A DNA stretch of 64,000 bases from Prevotellaceae bacterium UBA711 (GCA_002297545.1 DBLZ01000035.1:1-64000); one strand, 5' to 3'; numbered from the stretch's first letter, positions 51,827 to 61,690 are shown. Made by a program: numbers and translations. The notes: generated from the letters alone by a model not told the origin.

Positions 51827-53194
51827 ATGAACATATTGCAGAGTGTACGCACCAAACTGCACGAGATGTTGAGTTTGGGCGAAGACATGGCTCCCGAGAA
51901 AGAGACTATTGCCGCCATAGAGGATGGCGTGGACTTCCATGGAGCGAAGTTGTGGATCCTGATACTGGCTATTTTCGTGGCCTCGCTGGGTCTGAATACC
52001 AACAGTGCGGCCGTCATCATCGGCGCCATGCTCATCTCCCCTCTGATGGGACCTATCATCGGCATGGGGCTGGCCGTGGGCATCAACGACTTCCAACTGT
52101 TCAAACGTGCTGCCAAAAACTATCTGGTAGCCACTCTCTTCAGTGTGGCTACGGCCACGGTGTACTTCCTGCTGACCCCGCTGGACGACGTTCAGTCCGA
52201 ACTGTTGGCGCGAACCTCGCCTACGATATATGACGTGGGTATAGCCCTTTGTGGCGGTCTGGCCGGCATAGTGGCGCTGAGCAGTCGCAGCCAGCGTATG
52301 GGTAACGTCATCCCCGGCGTGGCCATAGCCACTGCCCTCATGCCTCCACTCTGTACAGTAGGCTTCGGCCTGGGCACGGGCAATTGGCTGTTTGCCCTGG
52401 GAGCATTGTACCTGTATCTCATCAACACGATATTCATCTCCCTGGCCACGTTTCTCGGCGTGACTTTCGTCATGCGCTATCCCAAGAAGGTCTTTGTGGA
52501 CAAGGCCCGCGAACGTCGTGTGAAGCGCATCATTACCTTCATAAGTATAGTCACCATCATACCCAGCATTTTCATAACGTGGCAGATAGTCAAGGAGACG
52601 GTCTTCACGAACCGTTGCCAGGAATTCTGTAGGGAGGCGGTGCATTGCAACGAGGCGAGGGTAATATCCCAGGATTTCGACTACAAGAACAAAACGATAC
52701 GCATGATCCTGCTTGGCGAGTCGGTGGACAGCGCCAAGATAGCCGAGATGCAGGCGCAGTTGCCGCGCTACGGGTTGGACGATGTGACTCTGGATATTGT
52801 CCAGGGTACCAACGGTTTGAACGAGGAAAGCGTGCGCGGCATGATATTCAGCGAGAAGAACAAGACGCTGGCCACACAACGGCAACTGGCCGAGGTGGAA
52901 CGCGAGGCCAAAGCCCTGCGGGACAGCCTGGTGCAATATGTGAATGCAGGGGAGGCGTCACGCATGCTGTTGCCGGAACTGACGGCTCTCTTCCCGGCTG
53001 TCTCCTCGGTGTCTACGGGGTGTGGAGTGCATACCTACTGGAATGATTCCGTGATGCAGGACAGTGCCGTGTACGTGGTCGATGTGGAGTTGACGGGGCG
53101 TATGAAACCGGATGACGAGGCACGCATGGTGGCATGGCTCGGTACACGTCTGGCGCGCCGCGATGTGAAGGTGAGGGTGCACCAAGGCAGGTAG
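51827..53194 (+). CDS. DUF389 membrane protein
   Basis: A 455-residue protein with a DUF389 core of about six membrane segments (LILAIFVASLGLNTNSAAVIIGAMLISPLMGPIIGMGLAVG, then GGLAGIVALSSRSQRMGNVIPGVAIATALMPPLCTVGFGL). A periplasmic or cytosolic C-terminal part (about 270-455) contains a short coiled coil (TQRQLAEVEREAKALRDSL). The function of the family is not established; it is often described as a possible transporter. It is transcribed alone between lpxB and the convergent surE. Confidence 0.85.
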   Translation: MNILQSVRTKLHEMLSLGEDMAPEKETIAAIEDGVDFHGAKLWILILAIFVASLGLNTNSAAVIIGAMLISPLMGPIIGMGLAVGINDFQLFKRAAKNYLVATLFSVATATVYFLLTPLDDVQSELLARTSPTIYDVGIALCGGLAGIVALSSRSQRMGNVIPGVAIATALMPPLCTVGFGLGTGNWLFALGALYLYLINTIFISLATFLGVTFVMRYPKKVFVDKARERRVKRIITFISIVTIIPSIFITWQIVKETVFTNRCQEFCREAVHCNEARVISQDFDYKNKTIRMILLGESVDSAKIAEMQAQLPRYGLDDVTLDIVQGTNGLNEESVRGMIFSEKNKTLATQRQLAEVEREAKALRDSLVQYVNAGEASRMLLPELTALFPAVSSVSTGCGVHTYWNDSVMQDSAVYVVDVELTGRMKPDDEARMVAWLGTRLARRDVKVRVHQGR

Positions 53195-53207
53195 CCTCAT
53201 TTTGCAC

Positions 53208-53963
53208 CTATTGCTTCTTGCCCGTCAGTGCTGCCAGCAGGCCGTAATCCGTCATGTCCAGGGACAATGGCGTTATGGCTGCCATGCCGTGGTCTATGGC
53301 CCAGTAGTCGGTGTCCGCGGCTTCCGGTTCCAGATTGCGGAATGTGCCGGTGAGGGTATAATGGCTCTTCCCGTCGGCGTCAGTCCCTGCATCGTCCCAT
53401 TCCGTGTGCCACATGCCCCGTGCCATGCGGCAGACTTTGGCTCCTGCCAGGCGGGGGACTTCGGGAAAGTTGATGTTCAGGCAGCTGTCAGTCGGCAGTC
53501 CCTCGCGCAACACCCTGCCTGCCCATTCTTCGATGACCGCGCTGTATGGGGCGAAGTCGCATTCCTTCTTGCTGGTCCTCAGGCTGTAGGCTATGGCTGG
53601 AATGCCTTTCATGCAAGCCTCCAGCACGGCACCGACAGTGCCGCTGTAGTGCAGGGATATGGAGGCGTTGTCGCCATGGTTGATGCCGCTGACCACAAGG
53701 TCGGGGCTACAAGGCAGCACTTTCTCAAGGGCTATCTTTACGCAATCCACCGGTGTGCCCGAGCATGAATATACACCGGGTTCCACCTGCTCCACGTGCA
53801 CTGGCAAGCGGCTTGTGATGGCACATCCCGCGCCGCTGCGCGCACTGTCCGGAGCCACCACGATGGTGTCTCCGAATGTTCTCATGATCTCTGTCAGGGC
53901 ACGTATGCCCTGCGCCTTGTAACCGTCGTCGTTGGTGATCAGAATGGTGGGTCTGGTGTTCAT
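53208..53963 (-). CDS. surE: 5'/3'-nucleotidase SurE
   Basis: A 251-residue survival protein E that dephosphorylates nucleoside monophosphates. The metal site is ITNDDGY (paired Asp) with PDSARSGAGCAIT, SGTPVDCV and SGINHGDNAS. I start it at the ATG at 53963; the twenty residues further upstream cross the promoter and are not part of the family. It is divergent from parA. Confidence 0.95.
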   Translation of the reverse strand: MNTRPTILITNDDGYKAQGIRALTEIMRTFGDTIVVAPDSARSGAGCAITSRLPVHVEQVEPGVYSCSGTPVDCVKIALEKVLPCSPDLVVSGINHGDNASISLHYSGTVGAVLEACMKGIPAIAYSLRTSKKECDFAPYSAVIEEWAGRVLREGLPTDSCLNINFPEVPRLAGAKVCRMARGMWHTEWDDAGTDADGKSHYTLTGTFRNLEPEAADTDYWAIDHGMAAITPLSLDMTDYGLLAALTGKKQ

Positions 53964-53994
53964 GTCGTGTTTGTCTCGGTTTGAAATGTTTGTG

Positions 53995-54026
53995 CAAAGG
54001 TAATGCTTTTGAGTTTTTAACACAAG
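53995..54026 (-). promoter_or_regulatory. surE promoter
   Basis: On the minus strand: CTTG (54026-54023), 20 bp, TACCTTTG (54002-53995). Confidence 0.7.
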
Positions 54027-54054
54027 AATTATGGGGCTTTTGACGTTTTTTTAG

Positions 54055-54062
54055 TATCTTTG
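54055..54062 (+). promoter_or_regulatory. parA operon -7 element
   Basis: TATCTTTG, 40 bp before parA. No perfect TTTG is found at the right spacing. Confidence 0.55.
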
Positions 54063-54102
54063 TGCGCGAAGACATACAGGACTTAAGGTCTTATATAAGC
54101 AG

Positions 54103-54876
54103 ATGAGTAAAATAATTGCATTGGCCAACCAGAAGGGTGGTGTGGGAAAGACCACCACGAGCATGAACCTTGCCGCATCCTTGGCCGCATTGGAAAAGAA
54201 AGTATTGTTGATAGATGCCGACCCTCAGGCCAACGCATCCAGTGGCCTGGGCGTGGATAGCGCGCAGGTGGATTGCACGATATACAATTGCCTGATTGAT
54301 GGAGTGGACGTCCACGAGGCAGTATATAGCACCGATGTGGAAAACCTGGACATCATCCCCAGCCATATAGACTTGGTGGGCGCCGAGATAGAGATGCTCA
54401 ACCGGAAGAACCGTGAACGCATACTGTTGAACCTGCTGCAACCGATAGCTTCGGACTATGACTATGTGCTCATCGACTGCAGTCCGTCGCTGGGACTCAT
54501 TACGGTGAATGCACTTACGGCCGCCGACAGTGTCATCATTCCTGTGCAGTGCGAGTACTTTGCATTGGAGGGCATCAGCAAATTGCTGAATACGATAAAG
54601 ATTATCAAGGCCAAGCTCAATCCGCACCTGGAAATAGAGGGCTTTCTGCTGACGATGTATGACAGCCGCCTGCGCTTGGCCAATCAGATATACGACGAAG
54701 TGAAGCGTCATTTCCGTGAACTGGTGTTCCGTACGGTAATACAGCGTAATGTAAAGCTGTCCGAGGCACCCAGTCATGGCCTGCCTGTCCTGCATTATGA
54801 TGTAGACTCGGCCGGTGCGCGCAACCACCTGGCTTTGGCACAGGAGATTATTGAGAAAAACGAGAAGAAACAATGA
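54103..54876 (+). CDS. parA: Chromosome partitioning ATPase ParA (Soj)
   Basis: A 257-residue deviant Walker ATPase that moves ParB-bound origins over the nucleoid. The deviant P-loop is NQKGGVGKTT near residue 8. DADPQANAS, the Walker B region YVLIDCSPSLG and IPVQCEYFALEG follow. It overlaps parB by 4 bp (ATGA). It opens the operon parA-parB-DUF5683-mltD-rsh. Confidence 0.96.
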   Translation: MSKIIALANQKGGVGKTTTSMNLAASLAALEKKVLLIDADPQANASSGLGVDSAQVDCTIYNCLIDGVDVHEAVYSTDVENLDIIPSHIDLVGAEIEMLNRKNRERILLNLLQPIASDYDYVLIDCSPSLGLITVNALTAADSVIIPVQCEYFALEGISKLLNTIKIIKAKLNPHLEIEGFLLTMYDSRLRLANQIYDEVKRHFRELVFRTVIQRNVKLSEAPSHGLPVLHYDVDSAGARNHLALAQEIIEKNEKKQ

Positions 54877-55763
54877 CTGTGAAGAAAAGATATGCGGCCT
54901 TGGGCCGAGGTTTGGATGCCCTCATAAGCACGGAGAAGGTGAACACGGCAGGGTCTGGCAGCATAAACGAGATATCCGTATCGCGTATCATGCCTAATCC
55001 AAATCAGCCACGCAGGGAGTTTGACCCGGTTGCCCTGCAGGAACTGGCCGACAGCATACGCGAGATAGGCATAGTGCAACCCATCACACTGCGTGATCAG
55101 GGCGATGGCACCTACCTTATCATTGCCGGGGAGCGCCGTTGGAGGGCCAGCCAGATAGCAGGGCTTGCCAGCATACCGGCATACATACGCACCGTGGATG
55201 ACGAGAATATGATGGAGATGGCCCTGATAGAGAACATCCAGCGTGAGGACCTGAACGCTCTGGAGATAGCGTTGGCCTATCAGCATCTGTTGGAGCAGTA
55301 CGGCCTTACACAGGACCGTCTCTCGGAGCGTGTGGGCAAGAACCGCAGCACGATAGCCAACTATCTGCGCCTGCTAAAGCTTCCGGCTACCATACAGATG
55401 GGGTTGAAGAACCGTCGCTTGGAAATGGGGCATGCACGTGCCTTGCTGGCCATAGACGACCCGAAACTGCAGATCCGCGCCTATAACGAAATCCTGTCAC
55501 AAGGACTCAGTGTCCACAAGGTGGAGGATATGGTGAAGGAACTGTCCGAGGGTGGGGCGGTGAAAACAGCCACAGGGCGTCTTGAGGGTCGCACGGCCAA
55601 GGACGGCAAGGAATATGACATACTGAGGGAAAGCCTCTCGGGCTTCTTCCATACCAAGGTACAGCTCACCTGTTCCGACAAGGGTAAAGGCAAGATTGTC
55701 ATACCCTTTGCCAACGAACGCGAGATGGAACGTATCATTGAAATACTGGACAGGCTGAAGTGA
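54873..55763 (+). CDS. parB: Chromosome partitioning CTPase/DNA-binding protein ParB
   Basis: A 296-residue ParB that loads at parS, clamps DNA with CTP and recruits ParA. The N-terminal ParA-interacting segment (RGLDALI), the CTP-binding box with AGERRWRAS and MALIENIQREDLNALE, the helix-turn-helix (LTQDRLSERVGKNRSTIANYLRLL) and a C-terminal dimer domain are all present. Four-base overlaps with parA and with the next gene indicate translational coupling. I did not recognise a parS site nearby. Confidence 0.95.
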   Translation: MTVKKRYAALGRGLDALISTEKVNTAGSGSINEISVSRIMPNPNQPRREFDPVALQELADSIREIGIVQPITLRDQGDGTYLIIAGERRWRASQIAGLASIPAYIRTVDDENMMEMALIENIQREDLNALEIALAYQHLLEQYGLTQDRLSERVGKNRSTIANYLRLLKLPATIQMGLKNRRLEMGHARALLAIDDPKLQIRAYNEILSQGLSVHKVEDMVKELSEGGAVKTATGRLEGRTAKDGKEYDILRESLSGFFHTKVQLTCSDKGKGKIVIPFANEREMERIIEILDRLK

Positions 55764-56584
55764 GCGCAAGAGGACTATATCGTGTTGTAGCTTTGCTGGC
55801 AGTCTGGCTCGCTTGTTCTTGCGGATGGGGCGGTGTGTCCATGGCATGTGGAGTATGCGTGCCGGACAGTGTCGCCCCGATAGCGGAGGAGGCTGACACG
55901 TTGTTGAAGACAGTGCCGGAGGATACGCTGCGAGTGCCTCATTCCCGTATGCGTCGCGAACGGGGGGCTGCGGCCGCACACGATTCCCTTGCCGTGGTGC
56001 GCGATTCTGCAACGGTGATCTATGCGGATTCGTTGCAGCATGCCATGGAAGATACATTGGAGCTGGCGCGTTTCAACGATTGGAAGCCCGACCCCATACG
56101 CGCCATGTGGCTGGGCATGGTTTTCCCCGGAGGCGGACAGATATATAACCGCAAGTATTGGAAGCTGCCGTTTGTCTATGGCGGTGTGCTCGGTTGTGTC
56201 TATGCTGTCAGTTGGAACGCTCAGATGCTGCGTGACTACTCGCAAGCCTATCAGGACATTACGGATAACGACCCCACGACCAACAGCTATCTGGAGATGT
56301 TGCCCTTGGGCTATAACATAGCGGGGCGTGAGGAGCACTTCAAGACGGTGTTCAAACGCAAAAAAGACTTCTACCGCCGTTACCGCGACCTCAGCATCTT
56401 CTGTATCGCTGGTGTGTATCTCCTCAGTATCGTGGACGCATATGTGGATGCCGAGCTCAGCACGTTTGACATAGGTCCCGACCTGTCGCTGAACATATCG
56501 CCCACCATGATATCGTCCGGTGCCAGATACGCTCCCGGACTTCCCGGCACCAGCCCGGGCATAGCATTACATTTGACATACTAA
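55760..56584 (+). CDS. DUF5683 protein
   Basis: A 274-residue envelope protein from a GTG start at 55760 that overlaps the parB stop by 4 bp. It has an N-terminal signal segment (VVALLAVWLACSCGWG), a low-complexity region, then the DUF5683 core FNDWKPDPIRAMWLGMVFPGGGQIYNRKYWKLPFVYGGV with hydrophobic stretches, and a later membrane-like segment SIFCIAGVYLLSIVDAY. The conserved position between parB and the lytic transglycosylase is typical for Bacteroidales. Its role is unknown. Confidence 0.85.
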   Translation: MSARGLYRVVALLAVWLACSCGWGGVSMACGVCVPDSVAPIAEEADTLLKTVPEDTLRVPHSRMRRERGAAAAHDSLAVVRDSATVIYADSLQHAMEDTLELARFNDWKPDPIRAMWLGMVFPGGGQIYNRKYWKLPFVYGGVLGCVYAVSWNAQMLRDYSQAYQDITDNDPTTNSYLEMLPLGYNIAGREEHFKTVFKRKKDFYRRYRDLSIFCIAGVYLLSIVDAYVDAELSTFDIGPDLSLNISPTMISSGARYAPGLPGTSPGIALHLTY

Positions 56585-56595
56585 CGCGTAACACA

Positions 56596-57879
56596 ATGAA
56601 AAAATACTTGACCGTTCAGAAAAGACTCCTGTCAGTGCTGGCACTATGCTTGTGCTCTTGCATGGCATTTGCCCAAGGCAGCCTAACCGTAGTAGACGAC
56701 AATACCGGCAAGGAGGAAACCATATCGCTGCCTGAGGGCATGCTGGATGCGGAAATAGACAGCATGATGCGCCAGTGGTGTGCCCGCACCTACCTGACAT
56801 ATGACAGTGCGTCCTGCGAGAGCACGGGCGAGGACATAGCATGTACGGAGGAGGAGTACATACGTCGCTTGCAAAATCTCCCCAATGTGATAGAGATGCC
56901 GTACAATACCGTGGTGCGCAAGTTCATAGACCAATACACGCAGAGACTGCGTCGCAGTGTGGCCATGATGCTTGGGGCGAGCAACTTCTACATACCCATC
57001 TTTGAGGATGCCCTTGAGGCATATCAGCTGCCTATGGAACTGAAGTACCTGCCCGTGATAGAGAGCGCTTTGAACCCCTGTGCCACCAGTCGTGCGGGTG
57101 CGGGAGGTCTGTGGCAGTTCATGCCAACCACAGGAAAGCGTTACGACCTTGAGATAACGAGCCTCATAGATGAACGGCGCGACCCTGTCAAGTCCAGTTA
57201 TGCGGCAGCCCGCATGTTGAAGGGGCTATATGAGATATTCGGCGACTGGACTTTGGTCATCGCGTCATACAATTGTGGCCCGGGTAACGTGAGCAAGGCC
57301 ATAAAGCGTGCGGGTGGTGAGCATGATTACTGGAAGATATATCACTACCTTCCGCAGGAGACACAGGGCTATGTCCCGGCGTTCATCGCTGCCAACTATG
57401 TGATGAACTACTATTGCGAGCATAATATCTGTCCTGCCTCCACACGTCTGCCCATGGGCACGGATACCATAGTGGTGACAAGGGATGTGTATATGGAACA
57501 GATAAGCGAAGTGTGCAATATCCAGTTGGAGGAGCTGAAGGCGCTCAATCCGCAGTATCGGACTTCCAAGATCCCCGGTGCGGCGCGTCCATGCATACTT
57601 CGCATGCCTTTGGACATGATACATAGGTTCATAGAGAGCGGAGACTCTGTGTATGAGCACCGGCTCTCCGAACTGTCTACGCGTAGGGCTGTGGTGGAGG
57701 TACAGACACACACCGCTGCCAAGGCTTCGACTGCCGGGCGGAAGACGGTGAGGGTGAAGAAAGGCGACACGCTTGGGTCCATTGCCAAGCGCAATCACAC
57801 CACGGTGGCCAAGCTCAAGCGCCTGAACGGCCTCAGAAGCGACGCCCTCAGGATAGACCAAAAGCTGAGGGTGAGGTAA
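56596..57879 (+). CDS. mltD: MltD-like lytic transglycosylase with LysM
   Basis: A 427-residue murein hydrolase that cleaves glycan strands to form anhydro-muropeptides. A signal peptide (LLSVLALCLCSCMAFAQ), the SLT domain with catalytic Glu in LKYLPVIESALNP, SRAGAGGLWQFMPTTGKRY and VIASYNCGPGNVSKAI, and a C-terminal LysM domain (VKKGDTLGSIAKRNHTTVAKLKRLNGL) are visible. It is the fourth gene of the par operon, 11 bp after the DUF5683 gene. Confidence 0.93.
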   Translation: MKKYLTVQKRLLSVLALCLCSCMAFAQGSLTVVDDNTGKEETISLPEGMLDAEIDSMMRQWCARTYLTYDSASCESTGEDIACTEEEYIRRLQNLPNVIEMPYNTVVRKFIDQYTQRLRRSVAMMLGASNFYIPIFEDALEAYQLPMELKYLPVIESALNPCATSRAGAGGLWQFMPTTGKRYDLEITSLIDERRDPVKSSYAAARMLKGLYEIFGDWTLVIASYNCGPGNVSKAIKRAGGEHDYWKIYHYLPQETQGYVPAFIAANYVMNYYCEHNICPASTRLPMGTDTIVVTRDVYMEQISEVCNIQLEELKALNPQYRTSKIPGAARPCILRMPLDMIHRFIESGDSVYEHRLSELSTRRAVVEVQTHTAAKASTAGRKTVRVKKGDTLGSIAKRNHTTVAKLKRLNGLRSDALRIDQKLRVR

Positions 57880-57924
57880 CCAACGGCGGCGGAGACCTGT
57901 TAAAGTAAATAAAGGAGGAGCATT

Positions 57925-60207
57925 ATGGATGACGAAAGGATGATACAGGAAGCCTATAAGCGTCTCATCGACACTTATCTGGCATCTCCACACCGCAAGA
58001 AGGTGGATATTATAAATAAGGCCTTTAATTTTGCCAAACATGCTCACCAGGGAGTGAGGCGTTTGTCAGGCGAGCCATACATCATGCATCCGCTTGCTGT
58101 AGCACAGATTGTGTGCGAGGAAATAGGGCTTGGCAGTACCAGCATCTGTTCCGCCCTGTTGCATGACGTGGTGGAGGACACGGACTATACCGTGGAGGAC
58201 ATACGCAACATCTTCGGTCCCAAGATAGCCCAGATAGTGGACGGAGTGACCAAGATCAGCGGCGGTATCTTCGGAAGCCAGGCATCGGCACAGGCCGAGA
58301 CATTCAAGAAGTTGCTCCTGACCATGAGTGACGACATCCGCGTCATCCTCATCAAGATCAGCGACCGTCTGCACAACATGCGCACCCTTGGCAGTCAGTT
58401 GCCGGCCAAGCAGTATAAGATAACCGGCGAGACGCTGTATATCTATGCTCCCCTGGCCAACAGACTTGGCTTGAACAAAATTAAGGAGGAGCTGGAAGAC
58501 CTGTCTTTCCGCTACGAGCATCCGGAACAGTATGCTGCCATCCGCGAACGTCTGGCCGAGGTGAGCGGGCATCTGCAGGAGGTGTTTGACGACTTTACGG
58601 CTCCCATACGCGAAAAACTGGACCAGACGGGCCTGAAATACGAAATAAAGGCCCGCATAAAATCACCCTACAGTATATGGTGCAAGATGCAGAACAAGGG
58701 CGTGACCTTCGAGGAAGTCTACGACATCCTGGCTGCCCGTATCATATTCGAGGGCAACGGTGTCAATGAGGACGAGATTGAGGAATGCTGGCGCATCTAT
58801 ACCACCGCCACCAAGATATATCGTGCACATCCTGAACGCTTGCGCGAATGGTTGACGCATCCCAAGCCTAACGGGTATCAGGCTCTGCAAACCACGCTGA
58901 TGAGCCATCGGGGAATGTGGATAGAGTTGCAGATACGTTCCCGTCGTATGGACGACATCGCCGAGCAGGGGTTTGCCGCGCATTGGAAGTATAAGGATGG
59001 CGACAAAAGCCAGCAGGCGAGCGAAACGCAACTGGATCACTGGCTGGCCACCATCAAGGAGATATTGGACGATCCTCAGCCCAATGCCATGGACTTCCTG
59101 GATGTCATAAAACTGAACCTCTATGCCAGCGAGATATTTGTGGTAACGCCAAAGGGAGAGTTCAAGACCATGCCGTCGGGATGTACCGTACTTGATTTTG
59201 CCTTCAGCGTGCATTCCACCCTGGGCTCACATTGCATCGGTGCCAAGGTCAACCACAAACTTGTGCCGTTGTCGCACCGGTTGGAGAGTGGTGACCAGGT
59301 GGAAATACTTACAGGGCGTAATGTGCAGGTAACTTCGGAGTGGTTGCAGTATGCCACCACAGCCAAGGCACAGACCAAAATCCAAGCCATACTGCGTCGT
59401 CAGCAACGCTTGATGCATAAGGATGGTGAAGAGATGCTCCTGGCCTTCCTGCGTGAGAATGGACTCCAGGCAGACAGTAGTGTGCAGGATCGTTTGTGTG
59501 CAATACATCATGTGTCTACGCGTGAACAATTATATTACAACATTGCTTCGCGTACTATTATATTGGGAGATGGCGATGTGCAGCAATTGAACAAACGCCG
59601 TACCAAGGGGAAGTGGCGCCGTTTCATACCATTCCTCAAGGATGGTGAGGTGGATGTGCATGCCAATGTGACCGGGCAGGATTCTGCTTCTTCCGATGTT
59701 GCAACGCAACAGCCGCTTCAAGGGCATACCCCGGTATTCATGGAGCAACTGGACAAAAAGAAACCTTTGCTCATCAACGAGGACACCATATCACGTTATT
59801 TGATCTGCGGACATTGCCATCCTATTCCAGGGGATGACATATTGGCATATCAGGATTCCAAGGGCTATGTTACCATCCACAAACGTCAGTGTGCAAGTGT
59901 GGAACGCATCAAGGCCATTGACGGAAACAATATCCTGGCTGCCAAGTGGGACACACACAAGGTGTTGTATTTCCATGCCGTACTGCATGTTGAAGGCATA
60001 GACCGCGTAGGGGTGCTGTATCAGATGACAGGCATATTGTCGCAGCAGATGAATGTGAACATATCCAGCATCAACGTACAGACTAACCAAGGCATCTTTG
60101 TGGCGGACATTGGTATGGAGGTGCACGACCTGCAGGATTTGCAGGACATTATAAAGGACCTTAAGAAAATAAAGGAAATAGAAAAGGTGGCACGAACGGA
60201 CTGCTAA
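57925..60207 (+). CDS. Bifunctional (p)ppGpp synthetase/hydrolase (RelA/SpoT homologue)
   Basis: A 760-residue long RSH enzyme that makes and degrades the alarmone (p)ppGpp. The HD hydrolase domain is intact (HPLAVAQI, SALLHDVVEDTDY, KISDRLHNMRTL), so hydrolysis is expected. The synthetase domain has IKSPYSIWCKMQ, HPKPNGYQALQT and ELQIRSRRMDDIAEQGFAAHW. TGS (EIFVVTPKGEFKTMPSGCTVLDFAF) and a C-terminal ACT domain (LHVEGIDRVGVLYQMTGILSQQMNVNI) follow. It lies 45 bp after mltD in the par operon. Confidence 0.95.
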   Translation: MDDERMIQEAYKRLIDTYLASPHRKKVDIINKAFNFAKHAHQGVRRLSGEPYIMHPLAVAQIVCEEIGLGSTSICSALLHDVVEDTDYTVEDIRNIFGPKIAQIVDGVTKISGGIFGSQASAQAETFKKLLLTMSDDIRVILIKISDRLHNMRTLGSQLPAKQYKITGETLYIYAPLANRLGLNKIKEELEDLSFRYEHPEQYAAIRERLAEVSGHLQEVFDDFTAPIREKLDQTGLKYEIKARIKSPYSIWCKMQNKGVTFEEVYDILAARIIFEGNGVNEDEIEECWRIYTTATKIYRAHPERLREWLTHPKPNGYQALQTTLMSHRGMWIELQIRSRRMDDIAEQGFAAHWKYKDGDKSQQASETQLDHWLATIKEILDDPQPNAMDFLDVIKLNLYASEIFVVTPKGEFKTMPSGCTVLDFAFSVHSTLGSHCIGAKVNHKLVPLSHRLESGDQVEILTGRNVQVTSEWLQYATTAKAQTKIQAILRRQQRLMHKDGEEMLLAFLRENGLQADSSVQDRLCAIHHVSTREQLYYNIASRTIILGDGDVQQLNKRRTKGKWRRFIPFLKDGEVDVHANVTGQDSASSDVATQQPLQGHTPVFMEQLDKKKPLLINEDTISRYLICGHCHPIPGDDILAYQDSKGYVTIHKRQCASVERIKAIDGNNILAAKWDTHKVLYFHAVLHVEGIDRVGVLYQMTGILSQQMNVNISSINVQTNQGIFVADIGMEVHDLQDLQDIIKDLKKIKEIEKVARTDC

Positions 60208-60250
60208 CTCGGAATACAGGGGCTGGCAGCACGGTATAATTCTAAATCAG

Positions 60251-61198
60251 ATGAAGACATTGCGTAGAATTCTCAAGATCCTCGGTATAGCCCTGTTGTC
60301 GGTGCTTGTTTTAATAGTCATAGCTGCCCTATTGGCCAAATACGTGTTTTGGGAACAACTGGTAGAGCACGCTATGGATTATTCCGAACGTATGGAATTG
60401 CTCCATACGTGTCGTCCTTACGAAAAGGACACCGTGGAATATACTTTCACATATAAGGCAGACTCTGCTTGGGCCAAACGTACAAGGGAGTATTTCCAAT
60501 TGGATACCTTGTTCTCGGACGAGGATGATACGTGGACGCGAACGCTTGCCGTGGCACGCTTCGTTTCACGAAGCATTCCGCACGCTAATCAGACCGTGTA
60601 TCCTGCCCAAAGTAATGCTATTGCCCTGTGGGAGTATACGCTCAACGTGGAGCCTGCCTTCAATTGCAGGTTACACTCCATCATGCTCCATGAGATGCTG
60701 TTGTCATTGGGCATAACCAACCGTTTTGTCACTTGCCAGCCTTTTGAGGATACCGGAAATGACTGCCATGTGGTCAATGTCGTGTGGTTGCCGGAATACC
60801 ATAAGTGGGCTATGATAGACTCCGACATGCGTGCTTGGGCAACAGTTCCGGATGCCGGTGGGGCAGATGACGATATTCCACTGTCCTTGCAGGAAATGAG
60901 GGCGATGTACGTGGCAGGCCGTCCCGTGGAGTTCCATGATTTGCTGGGAGAACAGCGTGATTTTGTCGGCTATAAGGTCTATTGGTCCAAGAATCTCTAT
61001 TGGTTTGAGTGCTGGGAGGACACCGGTTACGACCGTGAGACGCTCTCTGAATCCGGAGAATGGAACTTCACCGGCACTCCAGACCGCGGACGTGTGGTGG
61101 TGCTTGTGCCACCGGGCTTCAGTAACAAATTCATACATCAGGAATGTTCTGCCATCACCACCGATGATGCCGGGTTTTGGGCCGCTCCCGTGCAATAG
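60251..61198 (+). CDS. Transglutaminase-like membrane-anchored protein
   Basis: A 315-residue protein with one N-terminal membrane helix (ILGIALLSVLVLIVIAALLAKYVFW). The core resembles the transglutaminase/protease superfamily: FNCRLHSIMLHEMLLSLG holds the candidate catalytic Cys, DCHVVNVVW the His and WAMIDSDM the Asp, in the expected order and spacing. No exact family was recognised. It follows the RSH gene by 43 bp and ends the operon at a strong terminator. A cell-wall or protein-processing role is inference. Confidence 0.72.
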   Translation: MKTLRRILKILGIALLSVLVLIVIAALLAKYVFWEQLVEHAMDYSERMELLHTCRPYEKDTVEYTFTYKADSAWAKRTREYFQLDTLFSDEDDTWTRTLAVARFVSRSIPHANQTVYPAQSNAIALWEYTLNVEPAFNCRLHSIMLHEMLLSLGITNRFVTCQPFEDTGNDCHVVNVVWLPEYHKWAMIDSDMRAWATVPDAGGADDDIPLSLQEMRAMYVAGRPVEFHDLLGEQRDFVGYKVYWSKNLYWFECWEDTGYDRETLSESGEWNFTGTPDRGRVVVLVPPGFSNKFIHQECSAITTDDAGFWAAPVQ

Positions 61199-61241
61199 GC
61201 TTTCGTGGAGTGCAGCAAACACACCTTAAGGTATTAAGATA

Positions 61242-61300
61242 GGTATCGGGAATGGACATGCGCATGAAGTATTGTCCATTCCCGATACCCGCTTTTTGTT
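61242..61300 (+). terminator. Terminator of the par-rsh operon
   Basis: GGTATCGGGAATGGACA (61242-61258) pairs perfectly over 17 bp with 61273-61289, followed by CGCTTTTTG. It lies between convergent genes and may work for both. Confidence 0.9.
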
Positions 61301-61342
61301 TTGTATGCTGGCTACGTCTCTCCCTCTTATAAGCATTGCGTA

Positions 61343-61690
61343 TTATACCAAGTCATCAAGCTCCTTGCGCAGGGCAACCAGTTCCTTACGCAGGTTTTGC
61401 AACTCGTCGATGATTGTGGATGTGTCGTTGGCAGCCTTCTTGTTGCGCGACAGCACATCCTTTGCCGCCTTAATTTTCATGCCTTTTACCTTCAACAGGT
61501 TGTGGACTACACGTATTTCGTCTATGTCGGCCTGCGTGTATTGGCGGACATTGTTGCTGTTCTTCTTGGGATGGATGGTGGGAAACTCCTTCTCCCAGTA
61601 GCGCAGCAGCGATTCGGCAACGTTGAACTGGGCTGCTACTTCCGAGATACTGTAATATAGTTTAAGGCTATTGTTGCTGTTGAGGCTCAT
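61343..61690 (-). CDS. MerR-family transcriptional regulator
   Basis: A short 115-residue regulator. The winged helix-turn-helix is YYSISEVAAQFNVAESLLRYWEKEFP, followed by NVRQYTQADIDEIRVVHNLLKVKG and a C-terminal dimerising coiled coil (IIDELQNLRKELVALRKELDDL). There is no effector-binding domain, so it probably senses nothing itself or uses a partner. It is divergent from alaS. Their shared promoter carries a perfect 16-bp inverted repeat, and a separate palindrome lies in its own leader, making autoregulation likely. Confidence 0.92.
   Translation of the reverse strand: MSLNSNNSLKLYYSISEVAAQFNVAESLLRYWEKEFPTIHPKKNSNNVRQYTQADIDEIRVVHNLLKVKGMKIKAAKDVLSRNKKAANDTSTIIDELQNLRKELVALRKELDDLV

Noticed and set aside
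53964..54102. A parS site beside parAB
   Set aside because: I looked for a 16-bp palindrome of the TGTTTCACGTGAAACA type in the surE-parA gap and saw none; not searched exhaustively elsewhere.
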